Assembly: GCF_001447995.1 (NCBI RefSeq)
Contig: NZ_LDPE01000009.1
Span: 11,466 to 75,465 of the forward strand
Direction: 5' to 3'
Length of the DNA: 64,000 bases
From: Maribacter dokdonensis DSW-8
Lineage (GTDB): Bacteria; Bacteroidota; Bacteroidia; Flavobacteriales; Flavobacteriaceae
Position numbers and translations under genes: made by a program. How positions within the stretch are numbered: position 1 is the stretch's first letter; every line of letters begins with the position of its first letter. Below the pieces are notes generated by a model. It did no database searches and had not been told where the DNA came from. It saw only the letters and a list, made by a program, of their open reading frames with translations. Positions 37,750 through 46,896 of this stretch are shown piece by piece.

Positions 37750-38139
37750 TTAATTGAGAGCAAAAGGAGCACTAAATTTAAAAGTAGGTATGTAAACCCT
37801 AAATTTTTGGGCGTTGCTCATAATTACCATATTGTAATGGCCTTTCATGGCGCCAATAGGTGAGGTCAGTAAACATCCAGAATTGTAAGTATGCGATTCT
37901 CCTGGTTGAATAACAGGTTTTTTGCCGATAACACCTTCGCCGTCCAAAGTTTCCATATCATTTAAGGAATCATATATTTTCCAATGACGAGAAGTTAACT
38001 GTACGGCATCTTTACTTTGGTTTTCAATAGTAATGGTGTACCCAAAAGCATAATGCATTTTGTAGTTTTTAAAGAACGTGCCTTCAAAAGTTGTTTGTAC
38101 CGATATCTTTATGCCTTTAGTAACTTGTGTTATCATCAT
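37750..38139 (-). CDS. apaG: ApaG-domain protein
   Basis: A 129-residue single-domain ApaG protein with a fibronectin-like beta-sandwich fold. Family features visible are YAFGYTITIENQSKDAVQLTSRHWKI, the glycine-rich GEGVIGKKPVIQPGESHTYNSGCL and SPIGAMKGHY near the C-terminus. ApaG is linked to Co2+ and Mg2+ resistance in enteric bacteria by genetics, but its biochemical role is not known. Start may be either of two adjacent ATG codons (38139 or 38136). It lies two bases after the DUF3667 gene and is probably cotranscribed with it. Confidence 0.92.
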   Translation of the reverse strand: MMITQVTKGIKISVQTTFEGTFFKNYKMHYAFGYTITIENQSKDAVQLTSRHWKIYDSLNDMETLDGEGVIGKKPVIQPGESHTYNSGCLLTSPIGAMKGHYNMVIMSNAQKFRVYIPTFKFSAPFALN

Positions 38140-38141
38140 AT

Positions 38142-39266
38142 TTAATATGTAAATACGCTTTGTGCTATTAATATGGTTATAGCTATTATGCCTAAGATAA
38201 AAAATATCGTGTTTAGGAAAAAATACTTTATAACCGTTTTAACTCTTCCTTGCTGATAGAAATTGCGCATTGCTTTGTAAAGGTAGAAAGCGAAAATTAA
38301 AATAAATAATCCTTCACTACTAAAATTGAACACTGCATTGAGCAAATTGCTAACAATGAGCAAGATAAATAATAATGACTGATTGTGAAAGCTAAAGATT
38401 AAATGATCGGTATAAGTGTATTTTTTTCTGATATAGACCAACCAAATGAAGAAAGAGAAGAACGGAAGAAAGAAAAATGTTGTAAATGGAAGTTTGGAAA
38501 ATAAGGTATTTAAAAATGTTCCTGGCCGTTTTTCTATTTCCACCAAACTATTGGCAAGGTTAAAGGCCATTTTGTTTTCCCTAGTGCTGGGTATATCAAA
38601 CTTTTCTGTACTCTCATCAAAATAGTAAATGGTGTCATGTTTGATCGTTGTATTGAAAAAATCAATTTTTTTAAAAAATCTATCCGTTAAACCGTTGGTG
38701 TCTATTTGATTAAAATAAAATTTCGGATTTGCTAGAACCATAGAGTCTTTTTGGTCTATGGTGTTTTTTAAGTACTTGTTTAGTTTTAATGAATCTATTT
38801 GTGCCAGTGCAATTTTTCTCTCCGCTTCATTTTCGAATTCCAAATTGTTGAATTCCGTATTTAAATCTATAAAGGGGCGTTTGTTGGCAGAACCGAATTT
38901 ATTGAAGGATTCAAATTCACTATTAATGCTTAATATTAAAAAGTAGATGATAGACAGGCTTAGTAAAAACCTAAAAGGGTTTGTGTAAGACAATCGCCTT
39001 CCTGAAATATATTCTTTAGTGATTTTGCCAGGTCTTAATAAAAGGGCTGCCAAGGTTCGCCATAACTTAGAGTCGTACGATACGTAATTGGCTAGAAATT
39101 CTTCGAAGAAATCTAATATGGTTAGCTTTTTAGTGCTGTTGGCCTGCGAACAATTTGGGCAATACTTGTCACTTAACTCTAAAGGGTGTCCGCAATTTAG
39201 GCAGTCAACACCTCTGTATTTTAATTCGTATCTGCCTTTTGGTTGGGTGGTTGGTTTGTTTTCCAT
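38142..39266 (-). CDS. DUF3667 zinc-ribbon membrane protein
   Basis: A 374-residue protein with an N-terminal four-Cys zinc ribbon (CLNCGHP and CPNCSQ, residues 20-40), the DUF3667 core LTILDFFEEFLANYVSYDSKLWRTLAALLLRPGKI-type region followed by YISGRRLSYTNPFRF, and about five membrane helices, mostly in the C-terminal half. The family is common in Bacteroidota and has no assigned function. It lies between apaG (two bases downstream) and the T9SS plug gene (26 bases upstream), all on the minus strand, so the three may share a transcript starting at the plug gene. Confidence 0.88.
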   Translation of the reverse strand: MENKPTTQPKGRYELKYRGVDCLNCGHPLELSDKYCPNCSQANSTKKLTILDFFEEFLANYVSYDSKLWRTLAALLLRPGKITKEYISGRRLSYTNPFRFLLSLSIIYFLILSINSEFESFNKFGSANKRPFIDLNTEFNNLEFENEAERKIALAQIDSLKLNKYLKNTIDQKDSMVLANPKFYFNQIDTNGLTDRFFKKIDFFNTTIKHDTIYYFDESTEKFDIPSTRENKMAFNLANSLVEIEKRPGTFLNTLFSKLPFTTFFFLPFFSFFIWLVYIRKKYTYTDHLIFSFHNQSLLFILLIVSNLLNAVFNFSSEGLFILIFAFYLYKAMRNFYQQGRVKTVIKYFFLNTIFFILGIIAITILIAQSVFTY

Positions 39267-39292
39267 AAATGATGAAAAACGTAAATATACAG

Positions 39293-40534
39293 TTAGTTCG
39301 TGATATTTCTAGAATTGGCAGAGCCTATACCTATAATACTATCGTACATATCTCCGAAATTTCTATAATATACCAATACCAAATAGGTGTTCTCGGTAAA
39401 ATGAAAATTACCGCCAACTTCGTTTAGTTTTGTTTTATTGTCACTCTTTATAGCGTACTTGTAGTTGTAAAAACCTTGTTTCATCTTTAAAGTGGCCTCT
39501 AGCATTCCGTTCTTTTCATTGTAGACCATTTTATTTTCTTCTGTTAGGGCGTAGTTATTGAATTTCCCAAAAACATAAACGTCGTCTAAGGCAATGAATT
39601 CTGTATAGGGTAGACTAAAATGGACGTTTGTGTATTCAGCTTCTCTAGAGGCATTATCACCTTGTAATGTTCTAACAACAAAATCTCCATTGATATCCGG
39701 AAAGTAAGTGTAAGGTTTGTCATTTCTAAAATCGTCGGAGAAAAGATAGTGGTTGTACAAATCGGTAAGGTCAATACTTGAGATCTGGGAACTTGGAGCT
39801 CTAAGGTCGCTAGTATCAAAAAGTAAAAATTCATTGCCGCCATAAAAAGCTGTTTCTTGATCGTATTTGTATACTAGCTCGCTTCCTAAGGTGTATTGTG
39901 GGGCTATGTTGGTGATCATAGTGGGCCAATAGTGATTCTGTAATATGGCTACTTTCACTTCTTTTTTGGGGTTGATCAATCTGGTAGATCCAGAATTTAT
40001 ACTGAATTGAACTACTTGTTTTTCGTTGATAAAGTTGAAGTCCCGTGATCGTTTTATTTCGGTACCAACGGTTACCACATCTTTATAGACGACAAACCTT
40101 CTTGAAAACTGTATTTCGTTATAACTGTTATATACTTCTAAAAGATAGTTGCCGCTAACCTTTAAGCGTACATTGTCATTGGGTATGGTTAATTGGTAGT
40201 TGGAGTATGATTGTAAGGTACTATAGCTATTCTCGTAATCTGTGATGCGCTGATTGTCAACTCCGTCTAAGAATTGAGACTTAAGAAGGGAAGAGGGTGT
40301 CCAATCGTAATCGCAGTGTACTATTTTGTAATAATAATCTTGTTCGTTTGCAAGGATGTCATCAAATTCCAAATAGAGTGGTTCTCCAATTTTAATAACA
40401 GGAAATTGATCTTCAGTGGGACCTTTGAAAACTATTGATTTAATATTTTCGGGCGGATTTACCTCTACTTGAACTTGGGCGATCAAATTCTGTAAAAATA
40501 AAAGACAAATAAAGTGTTGGAAGAAAATGCGCAT
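39293..40534 (-). CDS. Type IX secretion system plug protein (formerly DUF5103)
   Basis: The plug closes the periplasmic mouth of the giant SprA/Sov translocon of the T9SS when no substrate is present. The product from ATG 40534 (MRIFFQHFICLLFLQNLIAQVQ, signal peptide) has 413 residues and is beta-rich throughout. Recognisable parts of the family are PPENIKSIVFKGPTEDQFPVI, HCDYDWTPSSLLKSQFLDG and the C-terminal QGFYNYKYAI segment. The start at 40567 would add 11 residues before the signal and is rejected. With PorT and two type B sorted proteins in the window, a working T9SS is likely; its core genes lie elsewhere. Confidence 0.86.
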   Translation of the reverse strand: MRIFFQHFICLLFLQNLIAQVQVEVNPPENIKSIVFKGPTEDQFPVIKIGEPLYLEFDDILANEQDYYYKIVHCDYDWTPSSLLKSQFLDGVDNQRITDYENSYSTLQSYSNYQLTIPNDNVRLKVSGNYLLEVYNSYNEIQFSRRFVVYKDVVTVGTEIKRSRDFNFINEKQVVQFSINSGSTRLINPKKEVKVAILQNHYWPTMITNIAPQYTLGSELVYKYDQETAFYGGNEFLLFDTSDLRAPSSQISSIDLTDLYNHYLFSDDFRNDKPYTYFPDINGDFVVRTLQGDNASREAEYTNVHFSLPYTEFIALDDVYVFGKFNNYALTEENKMVYNEKNGMLEATLKMKQGFYNYKYAIKSDNKTKLNEVGGNFHFTENTYLVLVYYRNFGDMYDSIIGIGSANSRNITN

Positions 40535-40621
40535 TGTACCCCGTTTTTTTTGAGTAAAGGTAAACAAAAAGGATGCCTAAAAAATATAGCTCGTTCTATT
40601 GTCTAATTTATGGGACAATAA

Positions 40622-40653
40622 TTATGAAAACGAACTTTTTGTACTTAAATTTG
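40622..40653 (+). promoter_or_regulatory. Promoter of the nqr operon
   Basis: TAAATTTG at 40646-40653 is a perfect TAnnTTTG, 34 bases before the nqrA start; TTATG at 40622-40626, 19 bases further upstream, is one base off TTTTG. Confidence 0.62.
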
Positions 40654-40687
40654 CTCAAATTTTGATAACCTAAAGGTCTACACGCAC

Positions 40688-42037
40688 ATGTCAAAAGACA
40701 TTCGAATTAAGAAAGGGCTCAACATTAATCTGGTGGGCGCCGCAGAACAGACTACTTCAAAAGCTGTTTTAAGTAATGTTTACGCAATACAGTTAAGTGA
40801 TTTTCACGGAATTATTCCTAAGATGATGGTAAAACAAGGTGCCGAAGTAAAAGCGGGCGAGCCTTTGTTCTATAACAAAAACATAGAGAGTATGGTTTTT
40901 GTTTCGCCGGTAAGTGGTGAGCTCATCGAAATTGAAAGAGGGGATAGAAGACGTATTTTGACCTTAAAGATATTGGCAGATAAAACACAAGAGGTACTTT
41001 CAGGTGCTGCTATAGATGTTGAAAATACATCTAAAGAAGAGCTGAAAGCAACGTTGTTGAAAAGTGGCTGCTGGCCATTTATCAAACAAAGACCTTATGA
41101 TGTAATCGCAAATCCGGATACTACGCCTAAGGCTATTTTTATTTCCGGTTATTCAAGTGCTCCGTTACAGGCAGATTTGAATTATGTGTTACAGGGTAAG
41201 GAGAAAGAATTGCAAACTGCCATAACTGCACTTGGTAAGTTAACGCCAGGTAAAGTTCATGTTTCGGTAGGTTCAAGTGCTTCACCACTATCATCTATGA
41301 AGGGTGTTGAATTGCATAATGTATCTGGTCCCCATCCTGCAGGGTTGGTGGGTACTCAGATCAATAAAGTTGATCCTATCAATAAAGGAGAGTTGGTTTG
41401 GACCGTATCTCCACAAGATCTTATTATTATAGGTGAATACTTGCTTACGGGAATATACAATCCGGAGCGTGTTGTAGCCCTTGTTGGGTCTTCTGTGAAA
41501 GCACCAAAATATTATTCAACAAAGATAGGCTCTGAAATCTCTACATTTCTTTATGCAAGTGGTGTAAATGAAGAAAACTTTAGGGTAATCAATGGAGATG
41601 TGCTTACAGGTTCTAAAAGTAAACCAGATGGCTTTTTGGGATACTATAATAATACGGTATCGGTTATTCCGGAAGGGGATGATTATGAGTTTTTTGGATG
41701 GAACAAGCCGGTTTTTGATAAAGTTTCAGCAACTAGGGCTTTGACGTTCTCTTGGATGCAGCCTAACAAGAAATATGATTTAAATACCAATACCAACGGG
41801 GAACATAGGGCTTTCGTGGTAACGGGGCAATATGAAAAAGTATTTCCAATGGATATTTTTCCAATGCAGCTTTTAAAAGCATGTATGGTGAAAGATTTGG
41901 ATGAAATGGAGCAATTAGGTTTGTACGAAGTGGCTCCTGAAGATTTTTCGTTAACTGAGTTTATATGTATTTCTAAACAACCGCACCAGAAAATTATTCG
42001 TGAGGGGTTAGATTTATTGCAAAAAGAAATAGGATAA
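40688..42037 (+). CDS. nqrA: Na+-translocating NADH:quinone reductase subunit A
   Basis: NqrA is the large peripheral cytoplasmic subunit of Na+-NQR, which couples NADH oxidation to Na+ export. The 449-residue product starts with IRIKKGLNINLVGAAEQ, has PKMMVKQGAEVKAGEPLF and VSPVSGELIEIERGDRR (barrel-sandwich type fold), and in the middle RPYDVIANPDTTPKAIFI and GPHPAGLVGTQI, all typical of NqrA. No membrane segment, no cofactor. First gene of the operon nqrABCDEF; three bases separate it from nqrB. Confidence 0.96.
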   Translation: MSKDIRIKKGLNINLVGAAEQTTSKAVLSNVYAIQLSDFHGIIPKMMVKQGAEVKAGEPLFYNKNIESMVFVSPVSGELIEIERGDRRRILTLKILADKTQEVLSGAAIDVENTSKEELKATLLKSGCWPFIKQRPYDVIANPDTTPKAIFISGYSSAPLQADLNYVLQGKEKELQTAITALGKLTPGKVHVSVGSSASPLSSMKGVELHNVSGPHPAGLVGTQINKVDPINKGELVWTVSPQDLIIIGEYLLTGIYNPERVVALVGSSVKAPKYYSTKIGSEISTFLYASGVNEENFRVINGDVLTGSKSKPDGFLGYYNNTVSVIPEGDDYEFFGWNKPVFDKVSATRALTFSWMQPNKKYDLNTNTNGEHRAFVVTGQYEKVFPMDIFPMQLLKACMVKDLDEMEQLGLYEVAPEDFSLTEFICISKQPHQKIIREGLDLLQKEIG

Positions 42038-42040
42038 GAA

Positions 42041-43324
42041 ATGAGTTTAAAAAGCAAATTACACGAACTTAAACTGAAGTATCAGGGTAAGAAAATGGCT
42101 CCTGCCTTTAATGCCATTCATACTTTTTTGTTTTCGCCAGATGAGACTACCCATGCAGGTGGTACACATGTTAAGGCGGTAGATGATTTAAAGCGTACCA
42201 TGAACACGGTAATTATGGCGCTGGTACCGGTGTTGATATTTTCAATGTTCAATGCGGGTTATCAATATTATTCTGCTATCAATGGTTTTCCTGAGGAATT
42301 TTCGTTGATGAACGATTTCCTTACTTGGGATAATTTTTGGATCGGTATTATTAAGGTTTTGCCATTAGTTGTGGTTTCTTATGCTGTAGGTCTAATAGTG
42401 GAATTCATTTTTGCTGTTATCAAAGGTCATGAGGTAGAAGAAGGTTATTTGGTTACCGGTATGTTGGTGCCATTAATTGTTCCTGTAGATACACCGCTTT
42501 GGATGTTGGCGGTAGCCGTAGTTTTCGGTGTTGTGATCGGTAAAGAGGTTTTTGGTGGAACAGGAATGAATATTCTTAATCCTGCCTTAACAATTAGAGC
42601 ATTTTTATTCTTCGCTTATCCAACTTGGATGAGTGGTGATAAAGTTTGGGTTTACGGCGCTAGAGAGCGTTCAGAAGAGATTCTGGCAGGTGCTACAAAT
42701 GTAGATGCTTACTCTGGGGAGACCATATTAGGATTTTTAGCGCAAAACAAAGGTGCGGAGATGTCCTATTCTGTTTCGGATATGTTCTTCGGATTTATTC
42801 CAGGTTCTGTTGGTGAAACATCTGCTTTCCTGATTTTGCTAGGAGGTTTGTTTTTGATATTCACAAAAATCGCTAGCTGGAGAATAATGCTAAGTGCTGT
42901 AATCGGTTCATTGGTTATGGGCTTAATATTCAATCAAGTTGTTGAATTTGGTTGGGTTGCGGAATCTAGTAAGTTCTACGGTTTAATGAGTTTTGATTTC
43001 TGGAAACATTTAATTGTGGGTGGTCTTGCCTTTGGTATTGTTTACATGGCAACTGATCCTGTAACTGGTTCTCAGACAAATAAGGGTAAATGGTACTATG
43101 GGTTCTTTATCGGGTTTATTTCTGTAATGATCCGTGTATTCAACCCAGCATACCCAGAAGGTGTGTTCTTAGCTATCCTATTAATGAACGTATTTGCACC
43201 TACAATTGATCATTATGTGGTTAGGGGCAATATCAAGAATAGAATGAAAAGATTAAAAGATGCTACTATCTATCCAAAAGATTCAGATGGTAAGGCAGAA
43301 GAACTTAAAGCTGAAACAGTTTAA
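42041..43324 (+). CDS. nqrB: Na+-NQR subunit B (membrane, covalent FMN)
   Basis: NqrB is the main membrane subunit with covalent FMN and the riboflavin/Na+ path. The 427-residue product has about ten membrane helices (for example residues 55-72, 104-127, 138-170) and carries the core GGTGMNILNPALTIRAF. The threonine that takes FMN lies in a loop that reads VDAYSGETILG around Thr228; the usual motif is SGAT, so the third residue is Glu here. A similar LAGAT lies nine residues before. ApbE, which attaches FMN, is encoded downstream at 47256. Two bases separate it from nqrC. Confidence 0.95.
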   Translation: MSLKSKLHELKLKYQGKKMAPAFNAIHTFLFSPDETTHAGGTHVKAVDDLKRTMNTVIMALVPVLIFSMFNAGYQYYSAINGFPEEFSLMNDFLTWDNFWIGIIKVLPLVVVSYAVGLIVEFIFAVIKGHEVEEGYLVTGMLVPLIVPVDTPLWMLAVAVVFGVVIGKEVFGGTGMNILNPALTIRAFLFFAYPTWMSGDKVWVYGARERSEEILAGATNVDAYSGETILGFLAQNKGAEMSYSVSDMFFGFIPGSVGETSAFLILLGGLFLIFTKIASWRIMLSAVIGSLVMGLIFNQVVEFGWVAESSKFYGLMSFDFWKHLIVGGLAFGIVYMATDPVTGSQTNKGKWYYGFFIGFISVMIRVFNPAYPEGVFLAILLMNVFAPTIDHYVVRGNIKNRMKRLKDATIYPKDSDGKAEELKAETV

Positions 43325-43326
43325 TT

Positions 43327-44079
43327 ATGGCTAATAAAACAGATAGTAACGTTTATACAGTAGTTTTTGCTGCTGTTATGGTTGTGGTAGTTGGTTCAAT
43401 ACTTGCATTCTTGGCATCGGCATTGCGACCAAATATCAAAGAGAATGAGCGTTTTGAAAAACAACAGAACATTCTGTATGCAATGGGTGTTAACGAAAAT
43501 GGTGATGATGCCGGTAGCGTTAACTTTATTCCAACAGATGTGGTTGAAGACGAGTTTGCTAATTATATCAAGGAGCAATTGGTAATTCAAGGTGATAAAA
43601 TCACTGAGGACAATGAAGCTTATTTAATTGATTTAAAAAAGCAATTGGCGAACATTAAAAAGGGAGAACCTTATAAGTTGCCAGTTTTTATCGGTGAGAA
43701 AGACGGGAAGAAATTCTACATCATTCCTATGTACGGTAAAGGGCTTTGGGATGCCATTTGGGGCTTTATCGCTTTAGATGATACTATGACGGTTCAGGGT
43801 GTTTATTTTGATCATAAAGGTGAAACGCCAGGTTTAGGTGCCAACATTAAAATGCGTTATTTCATGGACGATTTTAAAGGTGAGACCATACTTAATGGAA
43901 CTCAATACGCTGGTATATCCGTAGCAAAGGGTAATAATGATCCATTGAATAAAACAAAAGATGATAATGAAGTAGATGCCTTGGCGGGCGCTACTATTAC
44001 CGGTAACGGTGTTTCTGCTATGATCAGCGAAACTGTTAAATTATATAAACCTTATTTAGAAACAATTAGAGCAAAGTAA
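43327..44079 (+). CDS. nqrC: Na+-NQR subunit C (covalent FMN)
   Basis: NqrC is the periplasmic subunit that carries the second covalent FMN. The 250-residue product has one N-terminal membrane helix (TVVFAAVMVVVVGSILAFLA, about residues 11-30) and a soluble periplasmic domain with GLWDAIWGFIAL and HKGETPGLGANI. The flavinylation motif is DALAGATITGNG near residue 223, with the FMN-bound Thr in GAT, as expected for the family. Next to nqrD by one base. Confidence 0.95.
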   Translation: MANKTDSNVYTVVFAAVMVVVVGSILAFLASALRPNIKENERFEKQQNILYAMGVNENGDDAGSVNFIPTDVVEDEFANYIKEQLVIQGDKITEDNEAYLIDLKKQLANIKKGEPYKLPVFIGEKDGKKFYIIPMYGKGLWDAIWGFIALDDTMTVQGVYFDHKGETPGLGANIKMRYFMDDFKGETILNGTQYAGISVAKGNNDPLNKTKDDNEVDALAGATITGNGVSAMISETVKLYKPYLETIRAK

Positions 44080-44080
44080 T

Positions 44081-44728
44081 ATGGCACTACTATCAAAAAA
44101 AGATACAAATCTTATTACAGATCCGTTAGCGGATAACAACCCTATTACCATTCAGGTGTTAGGTATCTGTTCAGCATTGGCAATTACGGCGGAACTAAAA
44201 GCATCTTTGGTGATGGCAATTTCTGTAATGTTCGTATTGGGTGCGGGTAATGTTGTAATCTCCTTGATGAGAAACATTATACCTTCAAAAATTAGAATTA
44301 TTGTTCAACTTATTGTAGTTGCTACTTTGGTAATTATAGTGGATCAAGTGCTAAAGGCATTTGCATACGAGTTAAGTAAAACCTTAGCGGTTTTCGTAGG
44401 GCTTATTATTACCAATTGTATTATTATGGGACGTTTTGAGGCATTTGCATTGGCAAACGGTCCTTGGCGTTCATTTTTAGATGGTATTGGTAACTCTTTA
44501 GGTTACGGTGTTATTCTAATCATCGTAGGGTTCTTTAGAGAACTTTTAGGTTCGGGAACGTTGTTCGGTATTCCGGTTTTAGGTGATCCAATTGAAAAAA
44601 CAGGATTGTACGCTACAGGTTATGAGAATAATGGTTTTATGATTATACCACCGGCAGCGTTAATAGTTGTTGGTATTATCATTTGGGTACAACGTTCAAG
44701 AAACCCTGCGCTTGTAGAAGAAAATTAA
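44081..44728 (+). CDS. nqrD: Na+-NQR subunit D
   Basis: NqrD is a six-helix membrane subunit that forms, with NqrE, an inverted pair around the intramembrane iron-sulfur centre. The 215-residue product is almost wholly hydrophobic and has the conserved half-helix Cys in LGICSALAITAELKAS near residue 28 and the second in LIITNCIIMGRFEAFA near residue 110. It ends with a typical IIIWVQRSRNPALVEEN tail. Gap of 20 bases to nqrE. Confidence 0.95.
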   Translation: MALLSKKDTNLITDPLADNNPITIQVLGICSALAITAELKASLVMAISVMFVLGAGNVVISLMRNIIPSKIRIIVQLIVVATLVIIVDQVLKAFAYELSKTLAVFVGLIITNCIIMGRFEAFALANGPWRSFLDGIGNSLGYGVILIIVGFFRELLGSGTLFGIPVLGDPIEKTGLYATGYENNGFMIIPPAALIVVGIIIWVQRSRNPALVEEN

Positions 44729-44748
44729 ACGACATTTAAGTAGAAATT

Positions 44749-45513
44749 ATGTTAGAACATGTAGAATTATTTTTTAAGTCCATCTTTATAGATAACATGG
44801 TATTTGCCGTGTTCTTGGGGATGTGTTCTTATTTGGCGGTATCAAAAAAAGTTGCTACTGCTGTTGGTTTAGGTGCTGCTGTAATATTCGTATTGGCGGT
44901 TACCGTACCAATGAACTGGTTATTGGATAAGTATTTACTACAGGATGGTGCCTTGGTTTGGTTGGGACCTGAGTATGCGGATTACAATCTTAGCTTTTTA
45001 TCGTTTATCTTATTTATCGCAACCATTGCAACAATGGTGCAATTGGTGGAGATTGTAGTTGAGAAATTCTCACCTTCCTTATATAACTCATTGGGTATAT
45101 TTTTACCGTTGATTGCTGTAAACTGTGCAATTTTGGGTGGATCGTTATTCATGCAGGCAAGAGAGATAGAAACTTTTGGTTTGGCATTTAATTACGGAGT
45201 GAGTTCTGGAATTGGATGGTTCTTGGCTATTTTGGCAATTGCTGCCATTCGTGAGAAAATTAGATATAGTAATGTTCCTGCACCTTTAAGAGGTTTAGGT
45301 ATTACATTTATCATTACTGGTTTAATGGGAATTGGTTTTCAAAGTTTCGGTGGTATGTTGACCGGTGGCGGTGATGATGCTGAAGAGGCAACGGAACAAG
45401 TAAATCAAGTAACTCAGCCAGAAGTGGTTGCACCAATTGAAGAAGAGGTAGTAGTAGATAAGAACGAAGAAATTGACGAAAAAGTGATTTCTTATAACGA
45501 CGTAAACAAATAA
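44749..45513 (+). CDS. nqrE: Na+-NQR subunit E
   Basis: NqrE is the partner of NqrD. The 254-residue product has six membrane helices, with the cysteines in VFLGMCSYLAVSKK near residue 26 and LIAVNCAILGG near residue 125 that bind the shared 2Fe-2S centre. It is about 45 residues longer than enterobacterial NqrE: after the last helix comes an acidic tail (from about residue 210) rich in Glu, Val and Asp, including TEQVNQVTQPEVVAPIEEE, probably disordered. Two bases before nqrF. Confidence 0.94.
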   Translation: MLEHVELFFKSIFIDNMVFAVFLGMCSYLAVSKKVATAVGLGAAVIFVLAVTVPMNWLLDKYLLQDGALVWLGPEYADYNLSFLSFILFIATIATMVQLVEIVVEKFSPSLYNSLGIFLPLIAVNCAILGGSLFMQAREIETFGLAFNYGVSSGIGWFLAILAIAAIREKIRYSNVPAPLRGLGITFIITGLMGIGFQSFGGMLTGGGDDAEEATEQVNQVTQPEVVAPIEEEVVVDKNEEIDEKVISYNDVNK

Positions 45514-45515
45514 TT

Positions 45516-46823
45516 ATGATTTTAGCTGCAAGTACTGGCGGAACAATACTAATAACTGTTGTCGCATTTCTAATACTGTTGATGGTGTTAGTGGCATTGC
45601 TTCTGTTTACCAAACAAAAACTTTCTCCATCAGGTCCTGTGACCATTACTATAAATGGAGAGAAGAAAATTGAAGTTGCATCAGGTGGGTCATTATTATC
45701 TACCTTAGGTAACCAAAAAGTATTTTTACCATCTGCCTGTGGTGGTGGTGGAACATGTATTCAATGTGAATGTCACGTTCTTTCTGGTGGGGGTGAGGCC
45801 TTACCTACTGAAACTCCTCACTTTTCTAAGAAAGAATTAAACCATGGTGCACGTTTGGCCTGTCAGGTTAAGGTAAAGCAAGACATGGAAATTACCATCC
45901 CAGAAGAGGTGTTCGGTATTAAGAAATGGCCTGCGAAAGTAGTTCGTAATTATAACGTTGCTTCTTTTATTAAGGAATTTGTAGTTGAGATTCCAGAAGA
46001 TATGGGCTATAAAGCTGGTGGTTATATTCAAATTGAGATTCCTGAGTGTGAGGTTAAGTATGCTGATATAGATATTACTGCTCACCCAGAAGAGCATGAA
46101 ACTCCAGATAAGTTCCAAGCTGAGTGGGATAAGTTCAACCTTTGGCCTTTGGTGATGAAGAATCCGGAAACGGTTGAGAGAGCTTATTCAATGGCTTCTT
46201 TCCCAGCTGAGGGTAGAGAAATTATGTTGAACGTACGTATTGCTACTCCGCCATGGGATCGAGCTAAAAACGGATGGATGGATGTTAATCCTGGTGTTGC
46301 GTCATCTTATATCTTTAACTTGAAGCCTGGTGATGATTGTACAATTTCAGGTCCTTACGGTGAATTCTTCATCAATGAATCAGATTCAGAAATGTTGTAC
46401 GTAGGTGGTGGTGCAGGTATGGCGCCAATGCGTTCTCACTTATATCACTTATTTAAAACTTTAAAGACTGATAGAAAAGTAACTTACTGGTACGGTGGAC
46501 GATCTAAAAGAGAACTTTTCTACTTGGATCATTTCTATAAGTTGGAAGAAGAGTTTCCAAATTTCAAATTCTACTTGGCATTATCAGAACCATTAGAAGA
46601 AGATAATTGGAAAGTAAAAGAGAATATAGATGCACCTGGTGATGGTTTCGTAGGTTTCATACACAATTGTGTAATTGATAACTACCTAAGTCTTCATGAG
46701 TCTCCAGAAGATATTGAACTTTATTTCTGTGGACCACCATTAATGAACAAAGCTGTTCAGAAAATGGGTGAAGATTTCGGAATTCCAGATGAACATATAC
46801 GTTTTGATGACTTTGGAGGATAA
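45516..46823 (+). CDS. nqrF: Na+-NQR subunit F (NADH-oxidising, FAD and 2Fe-2S)
   Basis: NqrF takes electrons from NADH through FAD and a ferredoxin-type 2Fe-2S centre. The 435-residue product has one N-terminal membrane helix (about residues 5-27), then the ferredoxin domain with CGGGGTCIQCECHVL and the last ligand in ARLACQ, then a ferredoxin-reductase domain with RAYSMASFPAEG for FAD, GGGAGMAPMRSHLYHL for NADH and the C-terminal LYFCGPPLMNKAV. It ends the nqr operon proper; a terminator follows at 46852. Confidence 0.96.
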   Translation: MILAASTGGTILITVVAFLILLMVLVALLLFTKQKLSPSGPVTITINGEKKIEVASGGSLLSTLGNQKVFLPSACGGGGTCIQCECHVLSGGGEALPTETPHFSKKELNHGARLACQVKVKQDMEITIPEEVFGIKKWPAKVVRNYNVASFIKEFVVEIPEDMGYKAGGYIQIEIPECEVKYADIDITAHPEEHETPDKFQAEWDKFNLWPLVMKNPETVERAYSMASFPAEGREIMLNVRIATPPWDRAKNGWMDVNPGVASSYIFNLKPGDDCTISGPYGEFFINESDSEMLYVGGGAGMAPMRSHLYHLFKTLKTDRKVTYWYGGRSKRELFYLDHFYKLEEEFPNFKFYLALSEPLEEDNWKVKENIDAPGDGFVGFIHNCVIDNYLSLHESPEDIELYFCGPPLMNKAVQKMGEDFGIPDEHIRFDDFGG

Positions 46824-46851
46824 CATATAAGTTGTTGAAATAGAATAAATT

Positions 46852-46880
46852 AACCGGTATGTAATGTATCGGTTTTTTTT
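46852..46880 (+). terminator. Terminator after nqrF
   Basis: AACCGGTA (46852-46859) with TATCGGTT (46867-46874), one G-T pair, loop of seven bases, and a run of eight T at 46873-46880. It is weaker than other terminators here and may allow read-through into the small gene and apbE. Confidence 0.72.
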
Positions 46881-46896
46881 ATAATTTTATTTAGAT

